A DNA stretch of 64,000 nt from Pratylenchus scribneri (lineage: Eukaryota > Nematoda > Chromadorea > Rhabditida > Pratylenchidae): contig JAQSEB010000023.1 of the NCBI GenBank assembly GCA_030063045.1, positions 4,588,001 to 4,652,000 on the forward strand, read 5' to 3'. Positions 1 to 10,857 of this stretch are shown piece by piece. The notes beneath the pieces were generated by a model. The model had not been told where the DNA came from and did no database searches. It saw only the letters and a program-made list of their open reading frames with translations. The number at the start of each line of letters is the position of its first letter. Position 1 is the first letter of the stretch. The position numbers and the translations under genes are program-made.

Positions 1-621
1 CTTCCCTTCTGTCCGTCCTTCTCTTGTAGGGGACAATCTGCACTAGTACCCAAATTTTTATTAATTATTTTGCATAAATAAATTTATCTTTCTTCTTTTA
101 TTTCCTGACAAAATTGGCAATTAGTCATTGGATAATGGTGCTCGTGCTTCCGAGTCTTTCTTTTTGTGAAAAGTGAAAACTCGGCAAAAGAATGCATTTC
201 TCTCGGCAAAAAATGCGCACTCGAAAATTTATTAGTAGTCAGCAAGACATTTTATCCAAACCGGTTTTCGCCTATTAAACCTAGGCAAAAAATGAAATAA
301 AAATGGTGTTAGTGAATTTTCAGATTTTAATTGCACAGAAGTATAATTTTTGAAGTCGAAAACGGTGGTTGTCGAAATCGAAAGTCGAAACCGGTTAAAT
401 CAAAAATTGGGCAAAATGCCATAACTGAAAAATTTTGCTGAAACTAAAACACGCCAACCAACCCAAACCCCAAACCGACCCAACCCAACAATTCCAGTAA
501 TCTTTTTAATCATTCTGATAATTTGTTCTCAACCACCACCTGCTGAACAAAATCAATTACCAAACAATCCAGTTTTATTCATTTTTTAGCAACTAATTTT
601 AATTTTTGATTACATCTTATT
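1..621. other. Intergenic leader, no gene seen
   Basis: No reading frame with coding character or splice structure was found. The stretch is AT-rich with scattered motifs such as AAACCGGTT near 390, which also occurs in a foldback element near 42.9 kb. It probably holds the promoter of the first RING gene, but no promoter element can be named from sequence alone. Confidence 0.4.
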
Positions 622-1188
622 ATGGCTGCATTACTTCGTTGGACCTGCGGTAAATTGGCAATGCCATTTGCAATGTATGATTTTTGATTTTGATTTTATT
701 ATTTAAAGAATGTTGTTCCAATTTAAACGAATTTCAGCTATAGTTCGATTTCGAGTATGTTCTTGGCCATGGCCGCCGAAGAAAAAGCAGTTGCTGCCGA
801 ATCCAGGGCAATAGTTGCAGAAAGACAACGGGACGAAGCCGAGGAAAAGGTCGAAGAATCGCAGGAAAGATTGGCCGAATTAATGCGACAATTGAGGGAG
901 GAAGAGGAGAAAGAAATGGCCGAGAATGGGGAGGAAAATGGGACACGGCGACGATTTTTTCTCATCATTGGACCAGAATGCGCGATTTGCTTGACAAATC
1001 AGGTTTAAAATAATTGAATCAATTATAATTAATTTAATCCTATCAAAATTTAGCGAGAAACACTCTTCGAACCATGCCGCCACATTGTTGCCTGTCGAAG
1101 CTGTGCCCAACGAATGGAAGAACGAGGAAACCAAGAATGTCCAATTTGCCGTCATAAAATTGATAAAACATCGAGAATTTACCAATAA
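622..1188 (+). CDS. Small membrane-anchored coiled-coil RING-finger protein, copy 1
   Basis: Three exons (622-674, 738-1002, 1054-1188) give 150 aa; both introns are GT-AG and all phases join. The N-terminus is a short hydrophobic stretch (about residues 8-30). A long Glu/Arg/Ala-rich coiled coil follows (about 30-90). The C-terminus is a RING-HC finger of the C3HC4/C3HC5 kind used by IAP- and MUL1-like E3 ligases: CAIC, then EPCRH, CRSC and CPIC. By family knowledge such proteins are candidate ubiquitin ligases anchored in a membrane; the substrate and compartment are unknown. It is the first of three tandem copies with the same exon layout. The second intron interrupts the RING right after CAICLTNQ, exactly as in copy 2. 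The start was chosen because exon 1 aligns in phase with copy 2. Confidence 0.85.
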
Positions 1189-1381
1189 AGGAATGAATGA
1201 AAATTGAGGCGAAAAAAAAGATGGCATATCTTCATTTGCAAAATTATTCGAAATAAATTTATTTTAATTTATGCATAAATTAATCCAATTAATCAATTAA
1301 AATATATTTCATTTACAATATTTTTTTTTATATCTTTTATTTATTATCGAATGAATTATTTTACATTGTTTTTCAAAGAAA

Positions 1382-1884
1382 ATGGCCCAACAATTGCTTC
1401 CGAATACAAATCAAATTTCATTTCTCGGAAGTGCCACCGGAATTGTCTGCAGAATTGTTGGCCCAATTAGTTTGCTTTCCTCAATGTTTGTTTTTGTTCA
1501 ATTCGATTAAATTAATTTAAATATATTTAATAGTTACATTTATTGGAAAATCTGTAAGCTGGTCGAATGTAAAAAACGGCAGAAAGAAACAGAGGAAAAG
1601 CTGAAGGAATCGGAACAAATATTGGCAGATTTAATGTGGAAATTGAGCGAGGAAGAGGCAAAGACGAAATGCTCAATTTGTTTGGATAATCAGGTTTAAA
1701 ATAAATTGCCAAAAATTGGTTATTAAAAATTAATCCAATCGAAATTTAGCGAGAAATGCTCTTCGAACCTTGCCGCCACCTGGCTGTCTGCGAAGATTGT
1801 GCTGAAGAAATGGAAGCAAAAGGAAATCAAGAATGCCCAATTTGCCGTCAAAAAATTGACAAAAGGACCAGAATTTATCAATAA
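1382..1884 (+). CDS. Small membrane-anchored coiled-coil RING-finger protein, copy 2
   Basis: Three exons (1382-1485, 1534-1693, 1750-1884) encode 132 aa. Residues about 12-39 form one clear hydrophobic segment (GSATGIVCRIVGPISLL), ending in YIYWK. A Lys/Glu coiled coil comes next, and then a RING finger with CSIC, EPCRH, CEDC and CPIC. The last exon is the same length (135 nt) as in copy 1 and ends in the same motif (RIYQ), so the two are tandem duplicates. Only 193 nt separate copy 1 and copy 2. Likely an integral-membrane ubiquitin ligase by family; the target is unknown. Confidence 0.87.
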
Positions 1885-2106
1885 ATGAATGAATAAATGG
1901 AAATTGAATAGTATAAATATAAATAGTATATGCCATATCTTTCACTTATTGTTGTTTACTTGTTTTGTTTTATTTGACATTCAGATCTCAAAATAAATTA
2001 TTATGCATAAATTTATTGAATATATAACATTCACAATAAATTGATTAATTTTTATTATATTTATATCAATTTATCAAATTTTTTAATTAATTTTTATTTG
2101 AAGAAA

Positions 2107-2579
2107 ATGGCCCAATTACTCCCAAGCACAAATTCAATTTCCTTTTTTATTTTTGGAAGTACCGCCGGAATTGTTGGCCGATTTTGCGGCCCAATAAGCT
2201 TCATTTCTTCAGTGTTCGTTTTTTAATTAATTCGATTAAATTAATTAATATATATTTAATATAGTTATATTTATTGGAAAACACGGAAGAGGGTTGAATG
2301 CGCAGAAAAACGAAAGAAAAGAGCAGTAGAACGACAAGAAGAGGCGGAACACGGAGAAGTTTGAATAAAATGGAATTTTTGAAACTAATTTGAAAATTAT
2401 TTAAGGCAGAAGCGAATGAAAAATTGGCCCAAAATGAGGCACAAATTCGAGAAATTGAAATGAGATTATTGGAAATGGAAAGGAGGAGGAATATGATTAG
2501 AAATTATGAAGAAATGGTGGATGAAAATAAAGAGGATGAGGATGAGGAAGAAAATGGAGAAGAGCCGGAATTATGCTGA
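2107..2579 (+). CDS. RING-less paralogue of the tandem coiled-coil RING genes, copy 3
   Basis: Three exons (2107-2213, 2265-2358, 2406-2579) encode 124 aa. Exon 1 begins MAQLLPSTNSISF and carries the same hydrophobic segment and YIYWK as copy 2. The middle is again a charged coiled coil. Instead of a RING the last exon gives a Glu/Asp-rich tail ending EEPELC and a stop. No RING exon is seen in the following 400 bases. The reading frame is intact and the coding bias resembles the neighbours, so it looks like a living gene. If expressed, it could pair with copies 1 and 2 through the coiled coil without ligase activity; that is inference. Confidence 0.75.
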
Positions 2580-2980
2580 AACTGAAATACGATGACCATA
2601 TTTATATTAAGATTAAGACTATGAATGTATTTTATTTCCAAATACAAATAAATGTAATTTTTATTTTATCAACATTAATAAATAAAATTGAATAGACTAT
2701 GGTAAATACAGAATAATCTAATTATAATAATAAACAAAATAAAAGCACTTATCGATTAGCCTCAGGCAGATTTTTGGCCTACTGCTGCTGGGGAATGGTA
2801 AGGGTACCCTCCCCATGGATCATACGGTATAGGATAGGGTCAGAGACATTCATCAAGGATAGGTTATATCATCTCATGTACCGTAATTCTAATCAGATCA
2901 CCCATAAGAGGGGGAAACTTCATTTCTGCCCGGAGATAACCGATAAGTACCAAATAAAATTACTCAAGACTGAGACTTGT
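2580..2980. other. Intergenic, with a GC-richer insert
   Basis: AT-rich up to about 2755. The block 2760-2980 is visibly richer in G and C and unlike its flanks in composition, which suggests an inserted repeat or gene remnant. I recognise no protein in it. It directly follows the stop of the minus-strand receptor at 2981. Confidence 0.35.
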
Positions 2981-4302
2981 CTAATACAAATATTCCCGAA
3001 AAAGATGGATAAAATCCTCTTTTACGCCTCGGCGCATATCTTTGCTCAACAAAAGCATCAAAATTGGCTGTTGAATGTGGAAAATTGTGCCGAAGGATTG
3101 CCAAAAATACGCCAAAGTGTGCATTGTTTCGGCATCAATTTGGTTGCTTCGATAAAGATGAAAACCATTGGCCAATAAATAGGGAAATTGGGAGAAAAAG
3201 CAGAGGAGAAAAAGACGAGAACGTTCCAGGGCAAAATTGGCAAATTGGGCGTGGACTTTGGCCGTGGAATTAGTTTTGGGGTTGGTGGCCATGTGCAAAT
3301 GAGATGAATTGATTGCAGCGGCCGAAATGGTGAAAAGACTTTGGGGAGGCAGGGAACTCAAAATTGGTTCGACCGATGCTAAAAATGGTTTTGGAGGGCA
3401 AATAGATGGATTAAAATAAAAGACCATTGTTTTTGGCCAATTTACGGTGGGCATATTTGAAGAATAATTTGATGAATGCGGCAATGTACATTAGAATTGG
3501 GATGAAAATGCAAATCATATAAATGTGTTGAATGGCATCATAAATAGGAGTGTCCGGCAATTGAGCCAACAAATTCTACAAAAATGAATTAAATTTCATA
3601 CGGGTTGATCCTTTTTATTGCCTGAGGAATATTCGTGGTCGGCTCAAAAACGCTCAATTCCAAAAGGCAATGGAAGACACGGCGAACGGGGAACCAATTT
3701 GTGTAAATTGAATAGAGGATTCCCAATGTGAGTGTACAAAAGAGATAAATTTTGTTTTTCCTATAAATGGGAAAAGATTGAGTTTTGGCATATTCATTTA
3801 CTTTTGATTGAAGAGGAATTCGAACAATTTGCCGCCATCATCCAAAACGGCCATACACCGGTTCATGGCCAATTCAATGTAAAGGGCATCAATGCAAAAA
3901 TTGACAATCCGAAAGAGATAGGCCTCCAAATTGAGGGGAATGGAAAAATGTTTTTGGCCCGACAAATATTCAATGCAAATCCAAATGTATTGAATTAGCC
4001 AAAAGACATCCAAAATATTCTGTCAATTAAATTCAAATTTGAATGAATTTGTCCCAATTTACGATATAAAGGAGAAGAAGGAAGGCGGAACGATGTTTGG
4101 CAAGTCGACGATTTGTGGGCAAAATGCAAAGTTGGAGTGGGACACCCAAAATGTAGATGAATAGGAAAATATAGGCGGAGGAATATGCAGCCGGTGTTCG
4201 GCCATCCAACGAATCACATTGCCGAATGAATTGTTCATAAACTTCCTCAATGCTCGAATTCTCCGGCGGCAAAATATGAGATGATTGGGGAATGGATGCC
4301 AT
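2981..4302 (-). CDS. Nematode 7TM chemoreceptor-like protein (family unassigned), copy 1
   Basis: Five exons on the minus strand (4302-4063, 4019-3802, 3760-3622, 3575-3446, 3378-2981) encode 374 aa with seven hydrophobic segments. Segment 1 (about residues 46-68) runs into the motif RRLAKHRSAFLLLL; segments 6 and 7 hold LFLLCFFSQFPYLLANG and QQPILMLLLSKDM. Intron 3 has a GC donor (CAG|GCAATA) and a normal AG acceptor. The paralogue at 5430-6644 has a GT donor at the same place, so the GC is a substitution at a conserved intron. Exons 2 and 3 have identical lengths in both copies (218 and 139 nt). I infer a serpentine receptor from topology, gene structure and clustering. It is not clearly Sra, Srt or Srsx. 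Confidence 0.8.
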
Positions 4303-5429
4303 CGAAAGGGTATTGGATTGAAGGGAAATTGTGGCTATATCAAAAATAATTTATTTGAAATTTTTACCGCAAAATTTGCCAACACGTTATGGCCAATTCC
4401 CTACGTACCTATTGCTCCTTTTTCAATGTATTCCAATGAAACTAATTAAAACGAAAAGTTTTCCATTCCATTCCACTACCTTTTGTATCCCAACAAAAAC
4501 GTGTCAAACACAAAAATTGTTCTTTTGCGCCCATTTAGCAAAAATGGCAAATAAATAATTGGGATTGATGCGTGAGAGGCAAATTTGGTTTTGGTGAATG
4601 GAAAATTTTGTTTCGGAAAAGGGAGAATTTACAATTTCTTCTTTAAACTACATTTTAATGATGAATTTGGGTACGAAAAGATGATGATTACTAGAAATTT
4701 ACGCGACCCCAACCAACGAAATACCCATCCTTCGAAGTCTGTACCCTTCTAAACTTAAGCCGTACATTTTAGATTTTACTATGTCGTATTTAAGGTTCAT
4801 TCAAATTTCGTTTTTGGTTTGAGGCATAAAAATTACCGAAATATGAAACATTGAAAAGTTAAAAAAGGAACTCATCAATTAGGGATGAATACAAAATTGA
4901 AATTGGAAAATGGTTGAGGGAACAAACATCGTCGTTTCCTAAATTTGGTTTTGGGGATTGGAATATCCGAATTTGGAAGATGCCAATTAAGAATGAATTT
5001 GCATTTTGAATGCCAAAAATGGAATAAACCATTTTGGATGAATTTTGGAATTGAATGCATGTTTTGAAACCAACAATTTATTTATACTTCTATTCCTATT
5101 ATTAGTCATTTCCTCTTTTTTTTTATTTGAAAGAAAAGAGCAAATTCAACAAATGGTAAAAATGAGAATTAAAAGATAATTTCACAAAATGAATAAAAAA
5201 AGAAATTGTAATAATTGGTCTTTTTCTAACAGGGGAAAAATCTAATTTTCTAAAATAATTCCATTGCTTAATTTTGAGGTTAATTTAATTATATTTCGGC
5301 AATATTTTTATGTATATTAAATTATTTTTTTAATAAATTTATTTTCGGCAAAACCAATATGTATTTTTGGTAATTAAATTAATAAAGCATATAAAATTCT
5401 GATAAAATATATAAAAATAAATTTTTGGT
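4303..5429. other. Intergenic between two receptor paralogues
   Basis: No supported gene. Open frames here are short, lack plausible splice partners and sit in AT-rich sequence. The sequence just above 4302 is the likely promoter of receptor copy 1. Confidence 0.4.
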
Positions 5430-6644
5430 TTATTTTCGAAAATATCGTCGAATATCTTCTCTCACTTCTCTTTGCATATCTTTGCTCAATAAAAGCATTA
5501 AAATTGGCTGCTGAACATGGAAAATTGTGCCGAAAAATTGGCCCAAAATGGCCATATTTTTGACCATTTGTTCATTCAATTGAAATATTCGGGTCAAATG
5601 GTCGAGGCCATTGGCCAATAAATAAGGGAGTTGGGAGAAAAAGCAGAGGAGAAAAAGGCGAGAACGTTCCAAAGCGAGATTGGCAAATTGGGCATGGAAT
5701 TTGTTGTTATCCGGATTAAAGGGATGAAGAGGTTCAATTGAGCCTGAAAATATGTATTATAAATTGATGGAAAAAATCGATGAATGAATGAACCAGAATT
5801 GGCGGCAAAAAGGCGGTCAATGAATTTGTGGAATAATTTGATGAATGCGGCAATGTAAAGAAGAATTGGAATATAAATGCAAATCATATAAAATTGTTGG
5901 ATTCCATCATAAAAAATCGAATCGGGTAACAAAGCAAGAAGATGCTAATAAAATGTGAAATGTGCCATAAATGAGTTTTTACCTTAGGAATTGTGGATGT
6001 TGGCTCAAAATAGCCCAATTGGCTGAGACAATGAAAAGGACGACGGACCGGATGCCAATTTGAGTAAAATGAATAGAGAATGCCGGCAGACCAAGTGAAT
6101 AATAAATAAAATTTATTATTCCTGAATAAAAATGGTGGATAATTATAAAAGAAAATAGGCCCACTTTTGGTTGAAAAGCCGTTCAAAAATTCGGCCACCG
6201 GCATCCAAGACGGCCATGGCCCGATTCAAAGCCAATTGGAAGTAAAGGGCATCAATGCAGAAATTGACCAATCGAAAGAGGTATGCATCCAGGGAGGCAG
6301 GTATATGAAGACGGCGACCCAAAATGATGAATTCAAAACAAAGCCAAATATATTGGAGAAGCCAAATTAAGTCGAGGAAATTCTGGAATTATTTTTGGAT
6401 TTTTGGGAATGGAAATTTGGGGGCGAACAATGTGAAGGAGGAGGAGGAATGCGGAACGATGTTTGGCCAATCGCAAATTGGCAGGCAAAATGCACAATTG
6501 GAGGAAAACACCAATGGAATAGATGGCAAGGAAAGTGAATGCCGAAGTTGAGGTGGCCATTGCACCGATTGCGGCATCAGAAGGCGAATCGCATTCCTTC
6601 ATGGATTGCCAATAGGCATCCATCAAAATGGAGGAATTGGTCAT
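5430..6644 (-). CDS. Nematode 7TM chemoreceptor-like protein (family unassigned), copy 2
   Basis: Five exons (6644-6429, 6382-6165, 6121-5983, 5944-5794, 5743-5430) encode 345 aa. It is clearly paralogous to the gene at 2981: shared motifs include LQLCILP, RLAKHRSAFLLLL, NFCIDALY, PVRR.FHCL, ERSRLFLLCFFSQ and QQPILMLLLSKDM, and intron positions match. All introns here are GT-AG. I chose the ATG at 6644 over an upstream one at 6665 because it matches the N-terminal spacing of copy 1. The two genes lie head to tail on one strand about 1.1 kb apart, a recent tandem duplication. Role by inference: plasma-membrane chemosensory receptor coupled to a G protein; the ligand is unknown. Confidence 0.83.
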
Positions 6645-9471
6645 TTTTTGGTGGATTATTTTCAATGAAAAATGTGCCCCAAAATGGATTGAATAATGGA
6701 TGATGTGGTTGAATTGGTGGATATTTGGGAGAAGATGACCTCCTCCAAATGGCCAAAAGATGTTGTTTGCTTTGAATTGGCCGCGGGAATGTGTATTGAC
6801 TATTGGAATTGGAGTGAGTGGTTTGACTTAATTAAAAATGCAGAATGTTTACTCAAATTTGGGATTGGTTGGATGATGCCAAAATGGATGAACATGAATT
6901 GGAACACATTTTAAAATTCACTTTTATTTCCTTCCAAATATTGGACTAAATTTATGTCTGCACGAAAATAAGGCGAATTGGAATTTGAATTGAAGGATGG
7001 CGTGAAACATTTTTGGGAAATGATTTTTTTATGGCCCATTGTCTCGGTTTTTGTAAAATATATTTTTGGTTGCAATTCTGAGAAATTCTTTTTCAATGGA
7101 TTCAGAATCAGGACAGTGAAGGAATTAGCAAAATTTAATGAATAAAAAGAATGGAATTAAATATTAAAATTAAAATTAATTAAATGTTGCCAATTAAATA
7201 AAACAAAATGCTATGAAATGTCTTTTAACAAGTCTTTCTTTATTACATATTTAGAGTCGATCATGTGCACATTTTGTTTGCATTGAACAACATTGAAATG
7301 AAAGATGATATTTTCCAATTAATTTGGATAGAATTCATCCATTTTAAGCAAAACATACAATTTCAAAATGAACACAAAACACACTTTAAAAAGAAAACAA
7401 ATTAATTTTTATATTTAATATCGTTTTTTTATATCATTTCATTTTATAATTGGTTTATTTTTAGAATCTGAATATAAATATTCCAATTTGAAAATAAATT
7501 ATGAATGAACAAATTCATTGTTGCGTTAAACTTTAATTTGACCAATTTTCTTATATATTCCATTTCATCTTTTTGACTAATTTTTATCAAAAAAAAAATA
7601 ACGGCAATTTATTAATTGGCCCAATTGCTAAAAACAAATGTACATTAAATAACATCATTCTTTTATTTTCCTGTTGCGACATTTACGGACGAAACGGTCC
7701 GGTGCCGATGGTAGTAAAGCTGCTGTGTCAATGTTTCTACCATTATATTAAGCAATGATATTAAAAGCATTGGCTAAATGTTGAATATTCAACGAATTAT
7801 GGCCAAAAAGCCAGAAATACAATTTTTATTAAATCAACGGTTTTTTGGTTATAATTCGTTGAATATTCAACATTGGCCAATATTTTTGATACAATTTTGT
7901 AGCTAATCTCGTGCATAATAAAATGCTATATACAATGTCAAAGCAGAAAGCAGTTTTATCATCATTTGGCATCAGACCATTTCATCCGCAATTCATTTTA
8001 TGCACATTAAATTGAGCATTCTTTGTTTTTGCATCCATTGATCCAACAGGGATACTTGGAATTTGTTTATATGCTTCAATGCTTTCCCCTTCATTTTTGC
8101 CAGACAATGCTTCAACCAATTTAATTCATTCCCTTGAATTAATTTATATTTTCGATAAAATTTGCAAATTTGGTGGCAAAAGATATCGTTAATTATACTC
8201 TTTTAATACTTTTTGGAGGAAAATTAAAAGCCTAATTCTTTAAAATATTTTTATTTGAAAGCTTTGCCACTATAATTTGTTCAAAAATTTGCATAAACAT
8301 AAATTAAAGTTCTCTATTGTGGCAAGCAATGGAGCTATGGGTCCACTTCATATACGAAGATGAATTTGGGGAATAATTTTATGAAATAGGGAATTAAAAG
8401 AGAATATTATGTACAGTATTTGATTACTTCATTAGTCCAAATAATTTAATTAAAAAAAATACATTTAATATAAAAATGGTTCCAAGAATTTCAAAAATCT
8501 TTTAAATTTATATCTTGCCCTTTTATATTTGCATTTTACCCTACCCCCACTCCTTTAATGTCTCTCCCATTCTTTATTTTTGTAAGATATTGTAGCATTT
8601 TAATTCCCAGCAGATTTCGCTCATTTTTTTGTTTAATTCAAATTTAATAAATAATTTTTATTTAATTCAAATGAATTTCTAATTTTATGCAAAAATTAAT
8701 TGATTTGAAAAGGGGGGAAAGGAATTAAATTTCATTTTACATTTAATCCAAATGCAAATATGCCAAGCCAACCCCGCAAATGGCAAATCTATTTCCGGCT
8801 TTGATGAATTGAATAAATTTCAATTAATTATGCTACATCTTCCTCAAATTCCCCCTCCGCATTTGTACCCGTGCATAATCAATTTTTCAGAGAATATGCC
8901 AAAATCGAATGAATAATGACGCAATTCCCCGTTCCTCTAAATTTTTATTAGCCACTCCCCTCTTTCCCCGGACAATATTTTGTTGTAATTTAATGATGGG
9001 AGGAATAAAAATAAAATTAAATTTACCAATAAATTTTGGTCCCATTTCAAATTTCAATGTGTACCTTAACTACCACCCTGCTGATGTTGGAAGTTAGACT
9101 GACTTAGTTAGACTGCTAATTATATTGATTCCCTCTATGGCCAAGTTCGGAATAATAAAACCACTTCTTCCTTCCAATTCATGTCTAACTAAATGCTAAT
9201 GCCAATGAATGAATGATGAATTATAATGTGGAGTCCAATCCCCCCATTCATTAATTCCTGGAATTCCCCCACTCTTACATCCCTCTTTCATTTTGAAAAA
9301 ACAATTTGCCTCGCGGACTTTTTTGCCCGTCATTGTGCTCTCACATTTCCTCCTCGCCTTCCCCAAATTCTCCTTTCGCAGACGAATTTTCCATTTTGGT
9401 TTGGTTTGACTCACATTTCACTTCTTCCTAAAAATTGCATTTTAATTTGTTGCCAATTTTCAATTTAAGCA
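6645..9471. other. Long intergenic region without a supported gene
   Basis: About 2.8 kb of AT-rich DNA. Open frames are short, overlap on both strands and lack splice partners. The only structure I can support is the inverted repeat at 7769-7881. The last few hundred bases should hold the promoter of the Sra-type receptor at 9472. Confidence 0.4.
7769..7881. repeat. Short inverted repeat / hairpin
   Basis: Two arms of about 40 bases (7769-7809 and 7841-7881) are near-perfect reverse complements around a 31-base loop. Both arms contain GTTGAATATTCAACGAATTAT. The transcript would fold into a long stem. It could be a tiny foldback element or a small-RNA precursor; no target-site duplication is evident. 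Confidence 0.7.
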
Positions 9472-10752
9472 ATGAATTACTCATCCACAATCGACAATAA
9501 TAATTCCACTCAACTTTGCCTTAAAGCCGAATCCATTTTGAACACTTTGCCACTCACATTTGTTCGACTCCTCCAAATTTGTTTGTCCATTCCAACATTC
9601 ATTTCCCTCGCATATTTGATTCGAATTTATCGAAAGGAGCCAATCAATTTTCATCCAAATCTAAAAGTATTATTCGCCTCAAATATATTTAAATTAATTA
9701 TTCCAATTTCAGCTTTTAATGGCCAACATTGTTTTCTTCTATTTGTTCCATTCAATTGCCATTTTCTTTGTTTGCATTCGATACGAGGTTTTCCCCGCTA
9801 AATTATTCCCATTTATTTCATTCTTAAACAGATTATTCAACTCATCTATGTGAGTCCATGCCAATTTTTAACGCCAATTTGGATGGTTTTTGTGACTCGA
9901 ATCCCATCCTACGGTTATTTTTTCGCCCAACCCCTTTTCCATTTTTCCATTACGATGGAAAGGCTCCGGGCTACATTGTCCGCGAATCGCTATGAAAGGG
10001 AGGGAATTTGTTGTGGATTGGCCAGTGCATTAACGGTGGTTAGTTCCTCCATCCAATTATCATTTCCCATGCATTATCAATTCTAGTGGTTTTTAACCAT
10101 AATCTATTTGGTCTATGTTTGTGCCAAAGCATTGGAGGACCAGGACCTTTTTGGCCAACCTTTAGTTCTCAGTACACTGACCACCAAATTCAATTCCAAT
10201 CAAATTCTCTACGCATATTTCCTTGCTCTATTTATCATTTTTATGTCAATAATTAGTGATTATTTGATCACCGTCAAAAATCGGAACATCCGTTCAAAGT
10301 GAGTTTAATATGAGATTATTTAATTTATTTTCCCCGTAAACAGTGCATCGGGAACAAGTGAGTACAATTTGAGCCGAAATTTCCAAATTCGGGAGAATAT
10401 TGTCACAATGCGGCTTATTTTCCCAACCGATGTTATTTATGGGCTAATGTTCAGCATTTATATGATTGGTGCGGTCATTGTACGGACATTGTATTCATCC
10501 GGCAAATTGACTTCCATTCAATACAGTTTTTATTATGACCTTTTGAATAGCGTGAGTTTGTGGGAATTGAACCAATTAATAATTGAATCATTTTAGTTTC
10601 TTTTCTTCTACATCATTATTAGTGTGCTCATTTATATTTATTTTATTAAATTCATTATCAATTCGAGAAGAATGCATAAAATTAGGGTGGAGCCGTTGAT
10701 TGAACAGGGCGGAATTTATTTTCAACAATTAAGCCTACAATGGTCCAGTTAA
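9472..10752 (+). CDS. Sra-superfamily serpentine chemoreceptor
   Basis: Six exons (9472-9666, 9713-9787, 9832-10038, 10087-10298, 10344-10551, 10597-10752) encode 350 aa with seven hydrophobic segments. Family marks are ERLRATLSANRYE after segment 3 (the ER..AT block of Sra/Srab/Srb/Sre receptors), NLSRNFQIRENI before segment 6, and a C-terminus of the form YFxQLxxxW. Exons 2 and 3 (75 and 207 nt) are the same length as in the paralogue at 37276, and five introns are shared in position. Likely a plasma-membrane chemosensory GPCR of sensory neurons. The exact subfamily is not decided. It lies convergent with the transporter at 10858, with about 100 nt between their stops. Confidence 0.88.
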
Positions 10753-10857
10753 ATATATTTAAATTAATTTATATTATATTGGCAATAATTATATAAAATT
10801 GTTGGATAAATATTATTGATTAAAGCATTTTATATTAATCAAATAAAATCAAAAAAA

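Noticed and set aside
2774..3273. Plus-strand frames of 134 and 69 codons
   Set aside because: They are antisense to the last exon of the 7TM receptor or lie in the adjoining insert; only the minus-strand receptor is supported by its paralogue.
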